Source of the DNA: Juglans regia
Lineage: Eukaryota; Streptophyta; Magnoliopsida; Fagales; Juglandaceae
Reading direction: 5' to 3'
Assembly: GCF_001411555.2 (NCBI RefSeq)
Contig: NC_049915.1
Coordinates: forward strand, 16,692,640-16,756,639
Length of the DNA stretch: 64,000 nt
In this document: one piece after another, positions 1 through 10,590 of the stretch
How positions within the stretch are numbered: the first letter of the stretch is position 1
How the letters are laid out: each line of letters opens with the position of its first letter
The notes under the pieces: generated by a model
The model's input: only the letters and a program-made list of their open reading frames with translations
Told to the model about the DNA's origin: nothing
Databases searched by the model: none
Made by a program: the position numbers and the translations under genes

Positions 1-571
1 TGGCACTTTCATACTTCATAATTACAAATATCATTTATCTTATAAATATATACCGTAAAGAGCAAAATATTACAGGATTTACTTAACGTGTCTCTTCAAT
101 CTAAAAAGCTTAAATTCGTTCAAAGTTCTAGAAGAATTTTTTTTCTAGCAATCCAAATTTTTTTTTTTACTTTTCTGGCGGAAGGGCTAATTATTAAACT
201 AATTAGGGCAGCCAAAAATAAATGCTCTAATGTATTGGTAGGTAATAAATGTGCATAGATTAAGAAAATAATCAACTAGTAAATATGCATTTAATTTGGA
301 GCGTCTGTACTTACAACATTACCCTTAGACTGATTTCGAGCAATATTCACTTGTACAATTTTCGAAAAAAAAAATTATTAATTAAATTTCTTTCCAAACA
401 TTTTAGTTTAATTCCAAAATTCTGCATCTCTGATAATTATTTATTAATTAAGTTCACCAACATGAAGGTTAAAATAAGGAGTACTTATAATTATATTATT
501 ATTATTATTAAGAAATGTTTTAGCTTCATAAGATTAATAAATTCATAAAATAATGAATTTTGATGTAATAC
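1..571. other. AT-rich intergenic, no gene
   Basis: No reading frame here looks coding. The stretch is very AT-rich with A and T runs. I see no recognisable element before the MITE copy that starts near 572. Confidence 0.6.
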
Positions 572-730
572 ATTAAGGGAAGATTTAGATATAAAAATAT
601 TTTTAATTCATCTAATTTAATCATTATAATTTTTTAAATTTTTATATAAAATATAATAATTAATTAATTTTTTAAAAAATTTTAAAATAATAATAATATT
701 AAAAAACTCTTAACTTATCTCATCTTATTA
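572..730. repeat. degenerate MITE copy (TTTGGATA/GAGATGAGATG family)
   Basis: The segment starts with a diverged 'gatttagata' end, has the typical AT-rich core (ttaatcattataattttt, aaaatataataatt) and closes with 'ttatctcatctta'. It matches the better preserved copies at 30481 and 35757. It is a non-coding DNA transposon derivative. Confidence 0.5.
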
Positions 731-959
731 TCAAAAATAAATTCTAAAATTATTTACATCGTATCTAACGAAATTCACCTCTTATTTATCAGTCTATAAT
801 TTTGTGAAGCATTTATCTTTGTTATTTAATTGGATTTATTTTTTATTCAGAAGATAAAGTTATTCCTAGAGATGCGTGAATTTGTTATTAAACGCAGCTA
901 AACCCACGTTGCACGTGCATTTCAATCCCCAGATAAATTAATTGTCTACCTTAAACGAA

Positions 960-1260
960 ATGACTACTCTGACACTATTGATTCATCCCATAGCCTCATT
1001 TCCTTCGGATCTTGAAGGGTAGTTTGGACATTAAACAGTGCTATAATTGAAGGCCCAGCGATCGGCATCACGGGATCTGTTTTCCTTTTTCTATTCGGAA
1101 AGCTACAAAACTGACGGAAAAAAAAAAGGAAAAACAACGTCGTTTTGTCGGTTTGCTAGCCAATCCAATCAAGATCACGTGTTGGGGCCTGGGGTTCAGG
1201 TGAGAAGGAAGTTGGAACTGTGTCTCCAAATTTCCATTATAAATAAATAATGAGGAATGA
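960..1260. other. GC-richer promoter-like island without a gene
   Basis: This patch stands out from its AT-rich surroundings. It holds an ACGT palindrome (aacgtcgtt near 1136), a G-box (cacgtg near 1177) and a GGCCCA site-II-like motif (near 1053). Such motifs are common just upstream of plant transcription starts, but no coding exon follows on either strand. It may be an orphan promoter or the relic of a lost gene. Confidence 0.3.
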
Positions 1261-2294
1261 AATACACACAGTATATTTTTATAATATATTTTATAATAAT
1301 ATTATAAGATGAGAATATTTTTATAAAATAATATTATTTTTATAAGATATTTTATAAAAATATTTTTTATTTAAAATATAATTATGTAAAATATTATAAA
1401 AATATTATGTATAAATCATTTTCTATAAATAATAATGATATTGTGGGATCCAAAATCCGGGTTGGGTTGAATGATCTCTATATATATATTTTTTAAATAA
1501 CTAGTTTTGATATAAAGATATTTCATAAAAATAAATTCATAATGTGATTTGATGTGATATATTTATTAGTTTATTTTTATAAAATCTCTACGTGGTTGTA
1601 GCATTATTTTTTTTAAAGTGGAGGATATAAGATTATACTAGAAATATTATTCAGTGTGATTTTAGACTTTATTCATTTGTCATTATTTAAGTAGCATGAA
1701 AAATATTAAAATTGTTTTTAACTCCTCAATAAATTATCCGTTTTAAAAACTATAAATGATGAAAGGATTATGATTAAAATCCAATAAATATTATCTTCAT
1801 ATTTTATTTTCGTGTGACTAAATATTATGAAAGGATTGTGATTAAATATTATTTTGTGTTGAAGTTTGTAAAATTTATATTATTTTTTGTATTTCGATAA
1901 TGATTAGCTATTAGGTTACGATTAAATAAAAAAGTTAAAAGTTTTAAATTAAAAAATATTTTATATTTAAGTGATATTTGTGAATGAAATTAGAAAAAGT
2001 TTTGGGAATTCTTTACTGTCCAATCTTGAAAAGAAAAATATAATATTTTAGTTGTACTTCGGAGTATTTGATGAGTGTTTTAAGAAAATATAATATTTTT
2101 CATATAAAATGTTTTGCAATGAGTTAATTTTTAGAAGGGAAATGAGGAGAGGGAGAGATGTTCTCTCATTGGCTAATAGGGATGGATGTCTTTCTTCACT
2201 TTTGTAGTAGGAAGATTCTCCTGATCACTACAAGCAGTACTACTTGTCGCACGTGATTATTGAGATGATATCCTATAGACTGATCTTCCATTGT

Positions 2295-2965
2295 CAAGCT
2301 TTCATTTTTGTAGTTGTCATTGCGATAGAAATGAAAGTGAGCCTAATCTTAAAGATCTTTTATAAGTTTTAGATAGGTCAATTATAAAATCAAGAGTCAA
2401 GAAAATCAATGAGGCGATGCAATCTATTTGGGACAAGTCTAGCAAGAGCCCAACATTCAATATGAGCTTGAATGATGAAAATCCAGATTTGATTCATTTG
2501 ATACAAGCTATGGAAGAGAGCAACAATATGACTTAAAGGCTTTAGACACATGAAGGCTTTCAACTTGTTTAACTCATTTAAATGACTTATTTTATTAGTT
2601 TAGAATAATTAGATTTATTATAAGAATGATTTAAGGGGACACCTATTTAAGGGCATGTTAAAAAATTTATTATTTTGTTGAATTAGGATTTCAAGAAGTA
2701 CTGTAGCGAACTAGGGTTTCAAGAAGTACTGTAGTCGAGTTACTGTAACGCCATACTGTAGACGCAGCACTATTCACTTAGGAGTATTTTTGAAAGATGT
2801 GGCTTTATTTAGACTAAGATTTTAATTATGTTTTGGTTTAAATATTTTGTATTGCCACATTTTAATAAGTTTCCGTAAGTTTATTTATTGTGAGTTGAGT
2901 TTTACTTTTTTTATTCTTAATTAAACTTTTGAACTTAACAAAAATAAATCACAACCTTAATAATG
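2295..2965 (+). mobile_element. Ty3/gypsy remnant: polyprotein C-terminus plus LTR
   Basis: A plus-strand frame at about 2383-2535 reads with SRVKKINEAMQSIWD and then LIHLIQAMEES before a stop. This resembles the C-terminal tail of plant Ty3/gypsy polyproteins (the '[T/S]RARAKK..EA' tail). The AT-rich sequence that follows, with two purine-rich 'aaggggac' and 'tttaaggg' tracts, is probably part of an LTR. It is absent from copy B, so it was probably inserted after the duplication. Both borders are approximate and I found no target duplication. Confidence 0.45.
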
Positions 2966-3228
2966 TTCCTCTTCGTAATCTGGGTTGACTGCATTCCCGC
3001 ATGTTCATATTACATTGTTCTCAAAATTCTCTATCAATCGTCGCGCCCACCCATTAATAGAGTCACCTCCTCCCGATCTACCATTCCACGTAGCCATGCA
3101 TGCATTATTCATTTACCACTGGTATTTGAGGCTCACGCACGCACCTCCTCATATTTCATGCATGCATGAGCCCAATGCGCTGCCATTATTCAGCGTGTTT
3201 TAGGATTTCTTCATCCTCTGGCTAAAAT

Positions 3229-3290
3229 CTCTCCATGCATCCTGATCTCCTCTTAGATATCTAAGAGCAGAGAACAGGATGCATGGAGAG
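3229..3290. repeat. 62-bp perfect-arm hairpin
   Basis: The outer arms (3229-3244 and 3275-3290) are exact reverse complements of 16 bp. The loop contains a second, 18-bp perfect palindrome at 3250-3267 (ctcttagatatctaagag). The matching place in copy B (near 8465-8500) lacks it. A foldback transposon footprint or a small-RNA-type hairpin is possible, but there is no direct evidence of transcription. Confidence 0.7.
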
Positions 3291-4524
3291 CCTAGAGTCT
3301 TTATCGGCCTTTTTGTCTTTTATATTATTTCGTCTTTATTTTTCTTGGTTATTTTTAGGCGTTTTACAAGTTTTAGGGCCTAGATCAGTGGTCGCGATCG
3401 GCATCCATCGCCCTCCACGTACACACCCTGCCATGCATGCAGAAGTAGTCTCCTAGCTAGCATCCAAAACCCACCACGGCCTCCATAGATGAGCTAGATT
3501 TCATTTTAACCACTGCATGCATGCTAGCTCGACATGCGCTGCTACTCGAGTCGTGGGCATGTTCACTGCACGCTACCAAGCTGATCCTCTATATTCTGCA
3601 TGTCACCTTTTGAATACAACTAATTCCCAGGAAAAGCTTCATTCTCTCCTCTTTCCAACAACGTGGATTGGGTGTTCAATACCATATAATACTCCAACTA
3701 GGATCTTCTAGAACGCTCTTCGATCGTGATAATTCAACACTCAAATATTGCGCTAAAAATCACTCGAGCGCGCAGTGACAATTTCTTGGCAGCTTCTGCA
3801 TGCAGATTATACCAATAAATATGGAACCAATTTTTTTTAGCAATTTCCCCCTTTTTTATTTTTTATTTCCTCATTAATCCTCCCTCATCCACTGTATTAT
3901 CTATTAATTAATTTACTCAAATTATTAACTTACAACAAAATAATAATAATAATAATAATAATCTTTTTTTTTTTTTGGTCATTTTTTAGGACATTTCATT
4001 TTTCTCTTTGTACAATAACTCACCATTAGTTTTGGCCCAGATCGGCTTGTTTCGATTTGATCTGCTGGTGGACGGGTTAATATCGTTCAGTTTAATTTTA
4101 TCCAGTTCAATGATCAATTGGTCTTGTTTCTTGTATGGATCGCATGCATGGTCTTGTTTCGGTTCGCCTCAAAAGTATCAAAAATGATATCCGGGGTGCA
4201 TGTTTGTTCAGGTCAACGGAATCTTCCGATTACAGTCTTATTTAAGAATGGAAAATGATACGCATACTAACTATTTTCATAATATTTTACATTGTGAAAA
4301 CAAGCCCTTTTCTCAATGACTGGCGCAATATGAGATTTGCTCGTCCAAACAAAGAATTCTGATGGATGAGACATTGAGATCAGCCCACACAACAACAACT
4401 AGGCCTCGTTTGGATGTTTTTCACTTGCAGGGCCCTTAACAGTATCTTGATGAGGAATGAGGTGTCTTTCAGACCAAGCCCACCTAGCTAAAGACTCAAG
4501 ACCCTTTCAATATTATAATACATA

Positions 4525-5268
4525 GGGAGTGGAACCGGTCTAGTCCGGTCTGGTTTTAGATAAAATTTAGGACCGAACCGGTATGTACCGGTTTTGTATT
4601 TTTCAAAACTGATTACGCACCGATTATCTTCCTAAACCGGTATCTCTAGTTTTACCGGTTTCCGATCCGGTCCTGTCTGGTTTTCCCGTTTTTTAAAATG
4701 TAAGTTTACCATTAAAAAAATAAAAATCTGTTAATAAAAAAAACTGATTCAAAAAATCTGTTTTAAAAATTTGTTCCTATTACAAAATAATCTGCACTAC
4801 TAAAAAAATCTGTTTTAGTAAAAAAATTAGTATTAGTCATAAACTTATATATTAGTATAGCTATATAATATATTAGATTATATATAATATAATATAATAT
4901 ATATTTTATGTTTCAAGCATATGATCAATTAAAGTTTCATCTTTAAGATTAAACTTTTATTTTATAAATTATAATAATATTATCTTATATATAATTATAT
5001 TAATAACATATGATCAAACAAATTATAAATGTTCATATTTAAGATTAACATTTTATGTTATAATTTATAAATTATAATATGAAATTATTTCATATATGAT
5101 ATATAATTATATATATTATATATAAAAATTTTACATATAATTATATATTATATATAAAATATTAATTTTTATATTTTATATTTTTCTCCCAACCGGTCCG
5201 ATCCGGTCCGGTTTAGTCCCGAAAATTGGAGAACCGGAACCGGACCGATTCCGGCCCCCTAATTAATA
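4525..5268. mobile_element. hAT-like non-autonomous element (ACCGGT-rich ends)
   Basis: The left end begins near 4525 with 'agggagtggaaccggtc'. The right end, reverse-complemented, begins 'agggggccggaatcggtc', giving imperfect terminal inverted repeats rich in CCGGT/ACCGG. The interior is almost pure A/T with no coding potential. The direct repeat 'taatacat' occurs on both sides, three bases off on the right, and could be an 8-bp target duplication. Copy B lacks this sequence. Confidence 0.55.
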
Positions 5269-5278
5269 CATCCCCAGG

Positions 5279-5545
5279 GTGGGAGATATGCCCAAAATTT
5301 TTGTTTACAAATGTGGGGGAGAAGAGAATTATGCTAAATTATTCTGCGCAGCCCAATTAGATACATTTGCAGGCCTATGCTCCCCCGGTATTTATGAGGG
5401 AAAGATGACTGACCTAAGGTGTGTACCGGCAAAGCGCCAAGTTGCTGGTAAGGAGTTAGCGTGAGCGGGCTGGGCTCACACAAGTAACTGAAGGACCCCT
5501 TCAGGCACTTTTTGAAGTGTGGCCACACACACGGCCAGGGTAGAA
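5279..5545. other. GC-richer block conserved between the two duplicated copies
   Basis: This block and 9470-9675 are the best preserved part of the duplication outside the first 800 bp. A short plus-strand frame in each ends in nearly the same peptide (LRCVPAKRQVAGKELA here, LRCVPAKRRVAGKDLA in copy B). The upstream parts of the two frames differ by indels and are unrelated, so I do not call a gene. It may be a gene remnant or non-coding. Confidence 0.35.
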
Positions 5546-5739
5546 GAAAAGGGTGGGGGAATAAGAATTGAACAAAAGATCATGAGTTAGCCCAAAAGAA
5601 AGACTACCAGAAGTACTGGACAGAACCAATAATATTTACAATAATTTACTTCTCGTGATGTTTAGATAGCATGTTGTTTCTTTTTTTGTGTTTGTCATGC
5701 CACTGGTTTTGTTTTGTAATTATTCATTTATGGACGATT

Positions 5740-6219
5740 AGAATATATACGTTTAAACGACAACCCAACATCTGAATGTTAAGCATTTTACGTTTGAACG
5801 CTTTGCCATTAACATCCGAATGCTACATTCAAATGTCTCCAAGCAAATGTTCGAACATTGTTACGTTCGAATGTAAATATTAATCGTGCAAAGCAAAAAT
5901 AAAGAATATTTAATTTTTTTATGTTCGAATGTTAATCGGGTGGGCTAATATTCAAACATTGGTTTTTACGTGCAAACGTTACTTTCTATGACTGATTTTA
6001 ATTGTCACAAAAAAACTTCACGTTCGAATGTTACATTTCATGGAAGACTTCCAACCGTCACAGTTGAATAGTAAACCGTCACAAATTACTTTCTATGATG
6101 CCTTTTAGGTGACAGTTGTGCTGACAATCTCAAACCGTCACAAAAAAGTATTTGTGACTGTTTTCTTATTTTTTTTGTGACGGTTTCGTCTGCCACAACA
6201 GTCAAAATCCTTTGTAGTG
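5740..6219. mobile_element. CACTA (En/Spm) transposon end with subterminal repeats
   Basis: The block ends in 'tttgtagtg' (6211-6219), which is the CACTA terminus CACTACAAA read on the minus strand. Inside are many short direct and inverted copies of 'acgttcgaatgtt' (about 5750-6030) and of 'gtgacggttt' (6060-6190). Such arrays are the usual transposase-binding subterminal region of CACTA elements. The other terminus and any transposase are missing. It lies at the end of duplication copy A. Confidence 0.6.
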
Positions 6220-6569
6220 GTACTAACTTCCTTGAAGTGCACCGGAACATGCCTATTTGAACAATGCACAATCTATTTAACCTTTTTATCTATAATTAAT
6301 TTATTAAATTAGTAATCGAGAAAGTTCACATTCAAATTACTCTATACTTAATTGTGCATCGCTTGAGTGCATGACTAGTTTCGATAAATGCATGTGACCA
6401 AGTCTATGGTTTCATGTTGGTGTGCATTGTTGCTATGTTATATATCCACAATCTTGGTTTTAATTGGAGGATGGCTCAATGGCATTTATGGGTACAACCA
6501 ACCATCATGGACATGGACAGAAATATGAGATTGTATCATGTTGTGTTTTCATAAATACCTGTTGGGTAA
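6220..6569. other. intergenic, nothing recognised
   Basis: About 350 bp between the CACTA end and the solo LTR. I see no gene and no repeat structure. Confidence 0.5.
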
Positions 6570-6741
6570 TAGTGATACCTTATATGATAAGGATAAGGAT
6601 AGGTGGTATATGAGATCTCACATTGCTTGAGAATGATAAATTCTTTCTTTTATAAGGTTTCAATAGGATTTAAATTCTATCATTGACTAGTCCTTTTAAA
6701 GTATAGATCATGTGATTTGGGTCTTATATTGGGACATTACA
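6570..6741 (+). mobile_element. solo LTR of the TRIM family found whole at 54439-54887
   Basis: The segment runs from 'tagtgatacc' to 'gggacattaca'. It shares with the LTRs at 54439 and 54714 the phrases 'gtatatgagatctcacatt', 'cattgactagtcctttt' and the 3' end 'cattaca'. No second LTR or polypurine tract follows, so it is a solo LTR or a fragment. The flanking 5-mers (ggtaa and gttat) do not make a clean target duplication. Confidence 0.6.
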
Positions 6742-6769
6742 GTTATGGAGTCTGGTCTTTAGTTAAGAA

Positions 6770-7370
6770 GATGTCAAGCCGAGAGCTCGCTTTACTCTCG
6801 CTTGACAAGGCGTTCAAGCGAAATTCAGGCAGAGAGTTCGCTCAATATTCACTAGACAGTTGGCTCGAGTGAAGCTCAAATAGATTGTTTGTTTGAGGCA
6901 CATGAGATCATAGGCTCGAACAAAGCACAACTCTAGTGTTTGCTCGATGGTTGGCTTAAGCAAATAATGGATAGGTTGTTGGCTCTAGGCACGCTTGACA
7001 CTCCGCTCAAGTGAATAACCTTGTTTTGCTGCCTTAGAGTTTCTGACGCCGTGCACTAAATATATATATATATATATTATGTTTATGTCTAGAAAATGTA
7101 AGATTGAACTGTGAAAAATACAAGAGAGGCCAAAGGTGTCGTGTGAGCATTCTTGAGAGAGAAATAAACCCTAGAAAAAGAGTTGAGATTGTGAATAGAG
7201 GGAAGCTTTTGTAACTCACTGTATATTTGTTATCTCCTCTCATGGACGTAGGCAAGTTTCTGAATCACGTAAATCTTGTGTCGTGTATGTGTTTGATTCT
7301 TGTGTTTCTGTATTATTGTTTTCACTATCTACTCGATACCGTTGTGTGTGGGTGTAGAGTTTTCACAACA
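6770..7370 (+). mobile_element. Ty1/copia-type LTR (5' border uncertain)
   Basis: The sequence ends in 'ttttcacaaca' and is followed by 'ttagtattaggagtc', a mutated form of the initiator-Met tRNA primer site TTGGTATCAGAGTC. Such sites follow the 5' LTR of Ty1/copia elements. The left half carries repeated 'ctcgagtga/gctcgct' motifs typical of LTR U3 regions. A poly(TA) run sits at 7057-7077. The 5' edge cannot be fixed by eye. Confidence 0.5.
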
Positions 7371-7456
7371 ATTAGTATTAGGAGTCTAAGGTTTTGGATC
7401 TAAAAAGAATGATGTCTAGAGAAGAAATTAATGTTGGAATAAAAAGAGTATGATGT
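7371..7456 (+). pseudogene. copia primer site and truncated gag start
   Basis: After the primer-binding-like site, a frame opens at 7409 and reads MMSREEINVGIKRV before a TGA. This fits the beginning of a Tork/Tnt1-like gag, which usually starts a few dozen bases after the primer site. The element breaks off here, and copy B of the segmental duplication begins about 40 bp later. Confidence 0.4.
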
Positions 7457-7495
7457 GTGAAGTTGTGTGAATAGTAGGACGTTATATAGATTTTT

Positions 7496-9855
7496 TCGAT
7501 CTCTATATATATATTTTAAATAAATAGTTTAGATAGAAAGATATTTCTTAAAAATAAATTCATAACATGATTTGATATGATATATTTGTGAGTTTATTTT
7601 TATAGAATCTCTATGTGGTTGTAGCATTATTCTTTTTTCAAGTGGATGATATAAGATTATACTAGAAATATTATTCAATGTGATTTTAGACTTTATTCAT
7701 TTGTCATTATTTAAGTAGCATGAAAAATATTAAAATTGTTTTTAACTCCTCAATAAATTATCTGTTTTAAAAACTATAAATGATGAAAGGATTATGATTA
7801 AAACCCAATAAATATCATCTTCATATTTTATTTTCGCGTGAATAAATATCATGAAAGGATTGTGATTAAATATTATTTTGTGTTGAAGTTTGTAAAATTT
7901 GTATTAGTTTTTGTATTTGAATAATGATTAGATAACAATTAGATAAAAAAGTTAAAAATTTAAAATTAAAATGTATTTTATATTTGAGTGATATTTATGA
8001 ATGAAATTATAAGAATATTTGAGAATTCTTTATCTGTCGAAACATAATTTTCTTCTTGGAAGGGAATTTTATCTTGAAAAGAAATATACTATTTTTCATA
8101 TATATTTTAGTTGTACTTTGGAGTAGTATTTGATAAGTGTTTTAAAAAAATATAATATTTTTCATATAAAATGTTTTGCAATGAGTTAATTTTTAGAAGA
8201 AGGGAAAGGAGTAGAGGGAGAGATGTTCTCTCATTGGCTAATAGGGATGTCTTTCTTCACTTTTGTAGTAAGAAGATTCTCCTGATCACTACAAGCAGTA
8301 CTACTGGTCGCACGTGATCTTCCATTAATAGAGTCACCTCCTCCTGATCTACCATTCCACGTAGCCCATGCATTATTCATTTTCCACTGGCATTAATTGA
8401 GGCTCGCGCGCGCACCTCCTCATATTTCATGCATGCATGAGCCCAATGCACTGCCATTATTGATCAGCCTCTGGCTAATATCGATCTCTCCTCACGGCCG
8501 GCTCAATAGGCTCCAGATCTAAGGTTAAAATTTTGATTGAGGTTTCTTTTTTAAAATAAAATTAAATATTTTAATTTTAATTTTTACATTACATTTGTAT
8601 TTATAAATAATTCCTATCGTTTTACAAAATAAAATTACTAATTAAGATTTTATACTACATTTTCAACTAATAACCAACTTAATCTTTATTAGAAAATTTT
8701 TGATTTAGAGAAGATTTTATCAAATCTAGTTTTATAATACGTGCTTTAGACTTTTGGGCCCTTGAGGGCATAACTGTTCTCAGTTATTTTCAGATATTCT
8801 TAAATTTTACTTTTTCTCTCTCAATTTTTAAAATCTAATAAAATATCTTAACTCAAACTATTTTACTACTATTTACAAATTATTTCATTATTATTCATAA
8901 ATATCCTAATATATTCTTAGTATCCAAATAAGTCATAGAAGCAATTATAATCATCATTGTTAATAAAGCTATATAAATAATCTATTTATAAATTTTACAT
9001 TATATATTAAACTAATAATAACAAAAAAGAAATATATTCTTAGAAGGAGACTAACTCGAATAATTATTATGTGGGATACTTTCAAAACTAATAATGACAT
9101 AATATCTTGATACTAATTTTAATATTCTCACTGAGTTAATTAATTTTTTTAATTAGATATTTTTTTCAATTTAAAAAATTCTACTAAATAATTTTATTTT
9201 TCTATTGCACCAGTCACCAGTCATCAACAGAACACTGGTCAATATGAGATTTGCTAGAATTCTGATGGATGAGATCAGCCACACAACAACAAATAGGCCT
9301 CGTTTGGATGTTTTTCACTTGTTGGGCTCTTAACAGTTTCATGATGAGGAATGAGGTATCTTTCAGATCAAGCCCACCTAAAGACTCAAGACCCTTTCAA
9401 TATTATTATAATACTCGGTAAAAGAGGCGGGGGGAAAGAACAAAAACCATCGTGCATTTGCCGCATGAGATATGCCCAAGATTTTTGTTTACAAATGTGG
9501 GGGAGGCTGCACGCCCTGCGCAGGCCTATGCTCATTGCTCCCCAAGTATTTATGAGGACTGGCCTAAGGTGTGTTCCGGCAAAGCGCCGAGTTGCTGGTA
9601 AGGATCTAGCGTGAGCGGGCTGGGCTCATACAATTGAAGTGTGGCCCACACTGTCACACACGGCCAGGGGGAAAGAAAAGGGAGGCCGGGATGGATAAGA
9701 ATAGAACAGATCAAGAGGAGTTTGCCAGAAGTACTGGACAGAATCAATAATATTTACAATAATTTACTTTTACTTCTTGTGATGTTTAGATAGCATGTTG
9801 TTTCTTTTGTTGGGTTTGTCATGCCACTGGTTTTGTTTTGTAATTCTTCGTTTAT
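7496..9855. repeat. segmental duplication, copy B
   Basis: Collinear with copy A (1477-5735); anchors are listed there. The join at 8310-8325 is compact ('cacgtgatcttccattaatagag'), whereas copy A has about 0.8 kb inserted at that point. This suggests that B keeps the older arrangement there. Between 8500 and 9200 copy B carries its own AT-rich material that does not align with A. No gene is recognised. Confidence 0.8.
8755..8940. repeat. MITE-like AT-rich segment inside copy B
   Basis: The segment is bounded by 'gggcataactgttctcagt' and 'tagtatccaaataagtc'. It has the 'tttactactatttacaaattatttcatta' core seen again at 47506-47650. It has no counterpart in copy A. It is probably a member of the same broad group of small TIR elements. 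Confidence 0.4.
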
Positions 9856-10004
9856 GAACGAGGCAATTTTCTTCTTATCATCCCTCTAGCTAAAAGATTC
9901 ATTTTATTACAATTGGCAGTTGTTTGCATTAATTGATACTTGATCAATCCTGCTCATTACTGCACTTGTTGAAATATTTCGGGTACCCCAAATGCTATTT
10001 ATTA

Positions 10005-10590
10005 TAGGGGTGTAAACCCGGATTTGAATTCAGGTACTCGACTATATCCAGATCTACATCCGAGTTTTCAATGCGGTTCAGATATCTGCCCGGTTTAACT
10101 TGGTTATAATCAGGCGGGTATCCGGTTATAAAAATCTGGATATTTGAATAGCAACCGAATACTCGTATTTGTGAAAAAAAAAATCATTTTAAAGAGGAGA
10201 CCAGGTTACAAGAGAAATAATAATTGTAGTCGTGAGTGCGCAAGGGCGGCACAATCATTTTGAAAAAAGTGAATAAATATAGGATCCAAATGAAAAAAAA
10301 AAAATTTAATAGTAGACCTCACTATTTTCAAAGCGACTGCACGGTACTTGCACACTCCATGACTGTATATAGCATTACTCAAGTTACAAACATAAAACAA
10401 CGTCATTTCAAGCAGAAGTTTTTTAAAATATCATGAAATTCGGCTGCCGGTACTCGTATTACATAATTGTATCGACATCTAGATAGAAGGAGTAGAGACC
10501 AAATCAGGATACACACCCATATGAATCCGGTTTTCTAAATTCTAGACTAGACCGAAAAAAAAATCAGCCTAGATGTACACCTTTACAAAC
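10005..10590. mobile_element. hAT-like non-autonomous element, degenerate
   Basis: The left end is 'aggggtgtaaacccgg' near 10007. The right end, near 10585, is 'gatgtacacctttac', so the reverse complement reads 'aaaggtgtacatc'. Ends of the form AGGGGTGTAAA are common in plant hAT MITEs. The interior has repeats of 'ccggttt/cggatatc' and no coding capacity. I saw no clean 8-bp target duplication. Confidence 0.5.

Larger units (their letters stand above)
1477..5735. repeat. segmental duplication, copy A
   Basis: Copy A aligns in order with copy B (7496-9855). The anchors are 1477-2260 with 7496-8300, 3046-3180 with 8320-8460, 4320-4520 with 9235-9420, 5285-5545 with 9470-9675, and 5600-5735 with 9720-9855. 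Copy A is longer because it holds a gypsy remnant (about 2295-3045), an extra stretch with a hairpin (3229-3290) and an hAT-like MITE (4525-5265), none of which is in copy B. The host sequence of the unit has no convincing gene. Confidence 0.8.

Noticed and set aside
2220..2260. CACTA terminus ('cactacaagcag') in both duplicated copies (also 8280)
   Set aside because: The five-base end is there, but no subterminal repeats or inverted partner accompany it, and the surrounding sequence is simply part of the duplication.
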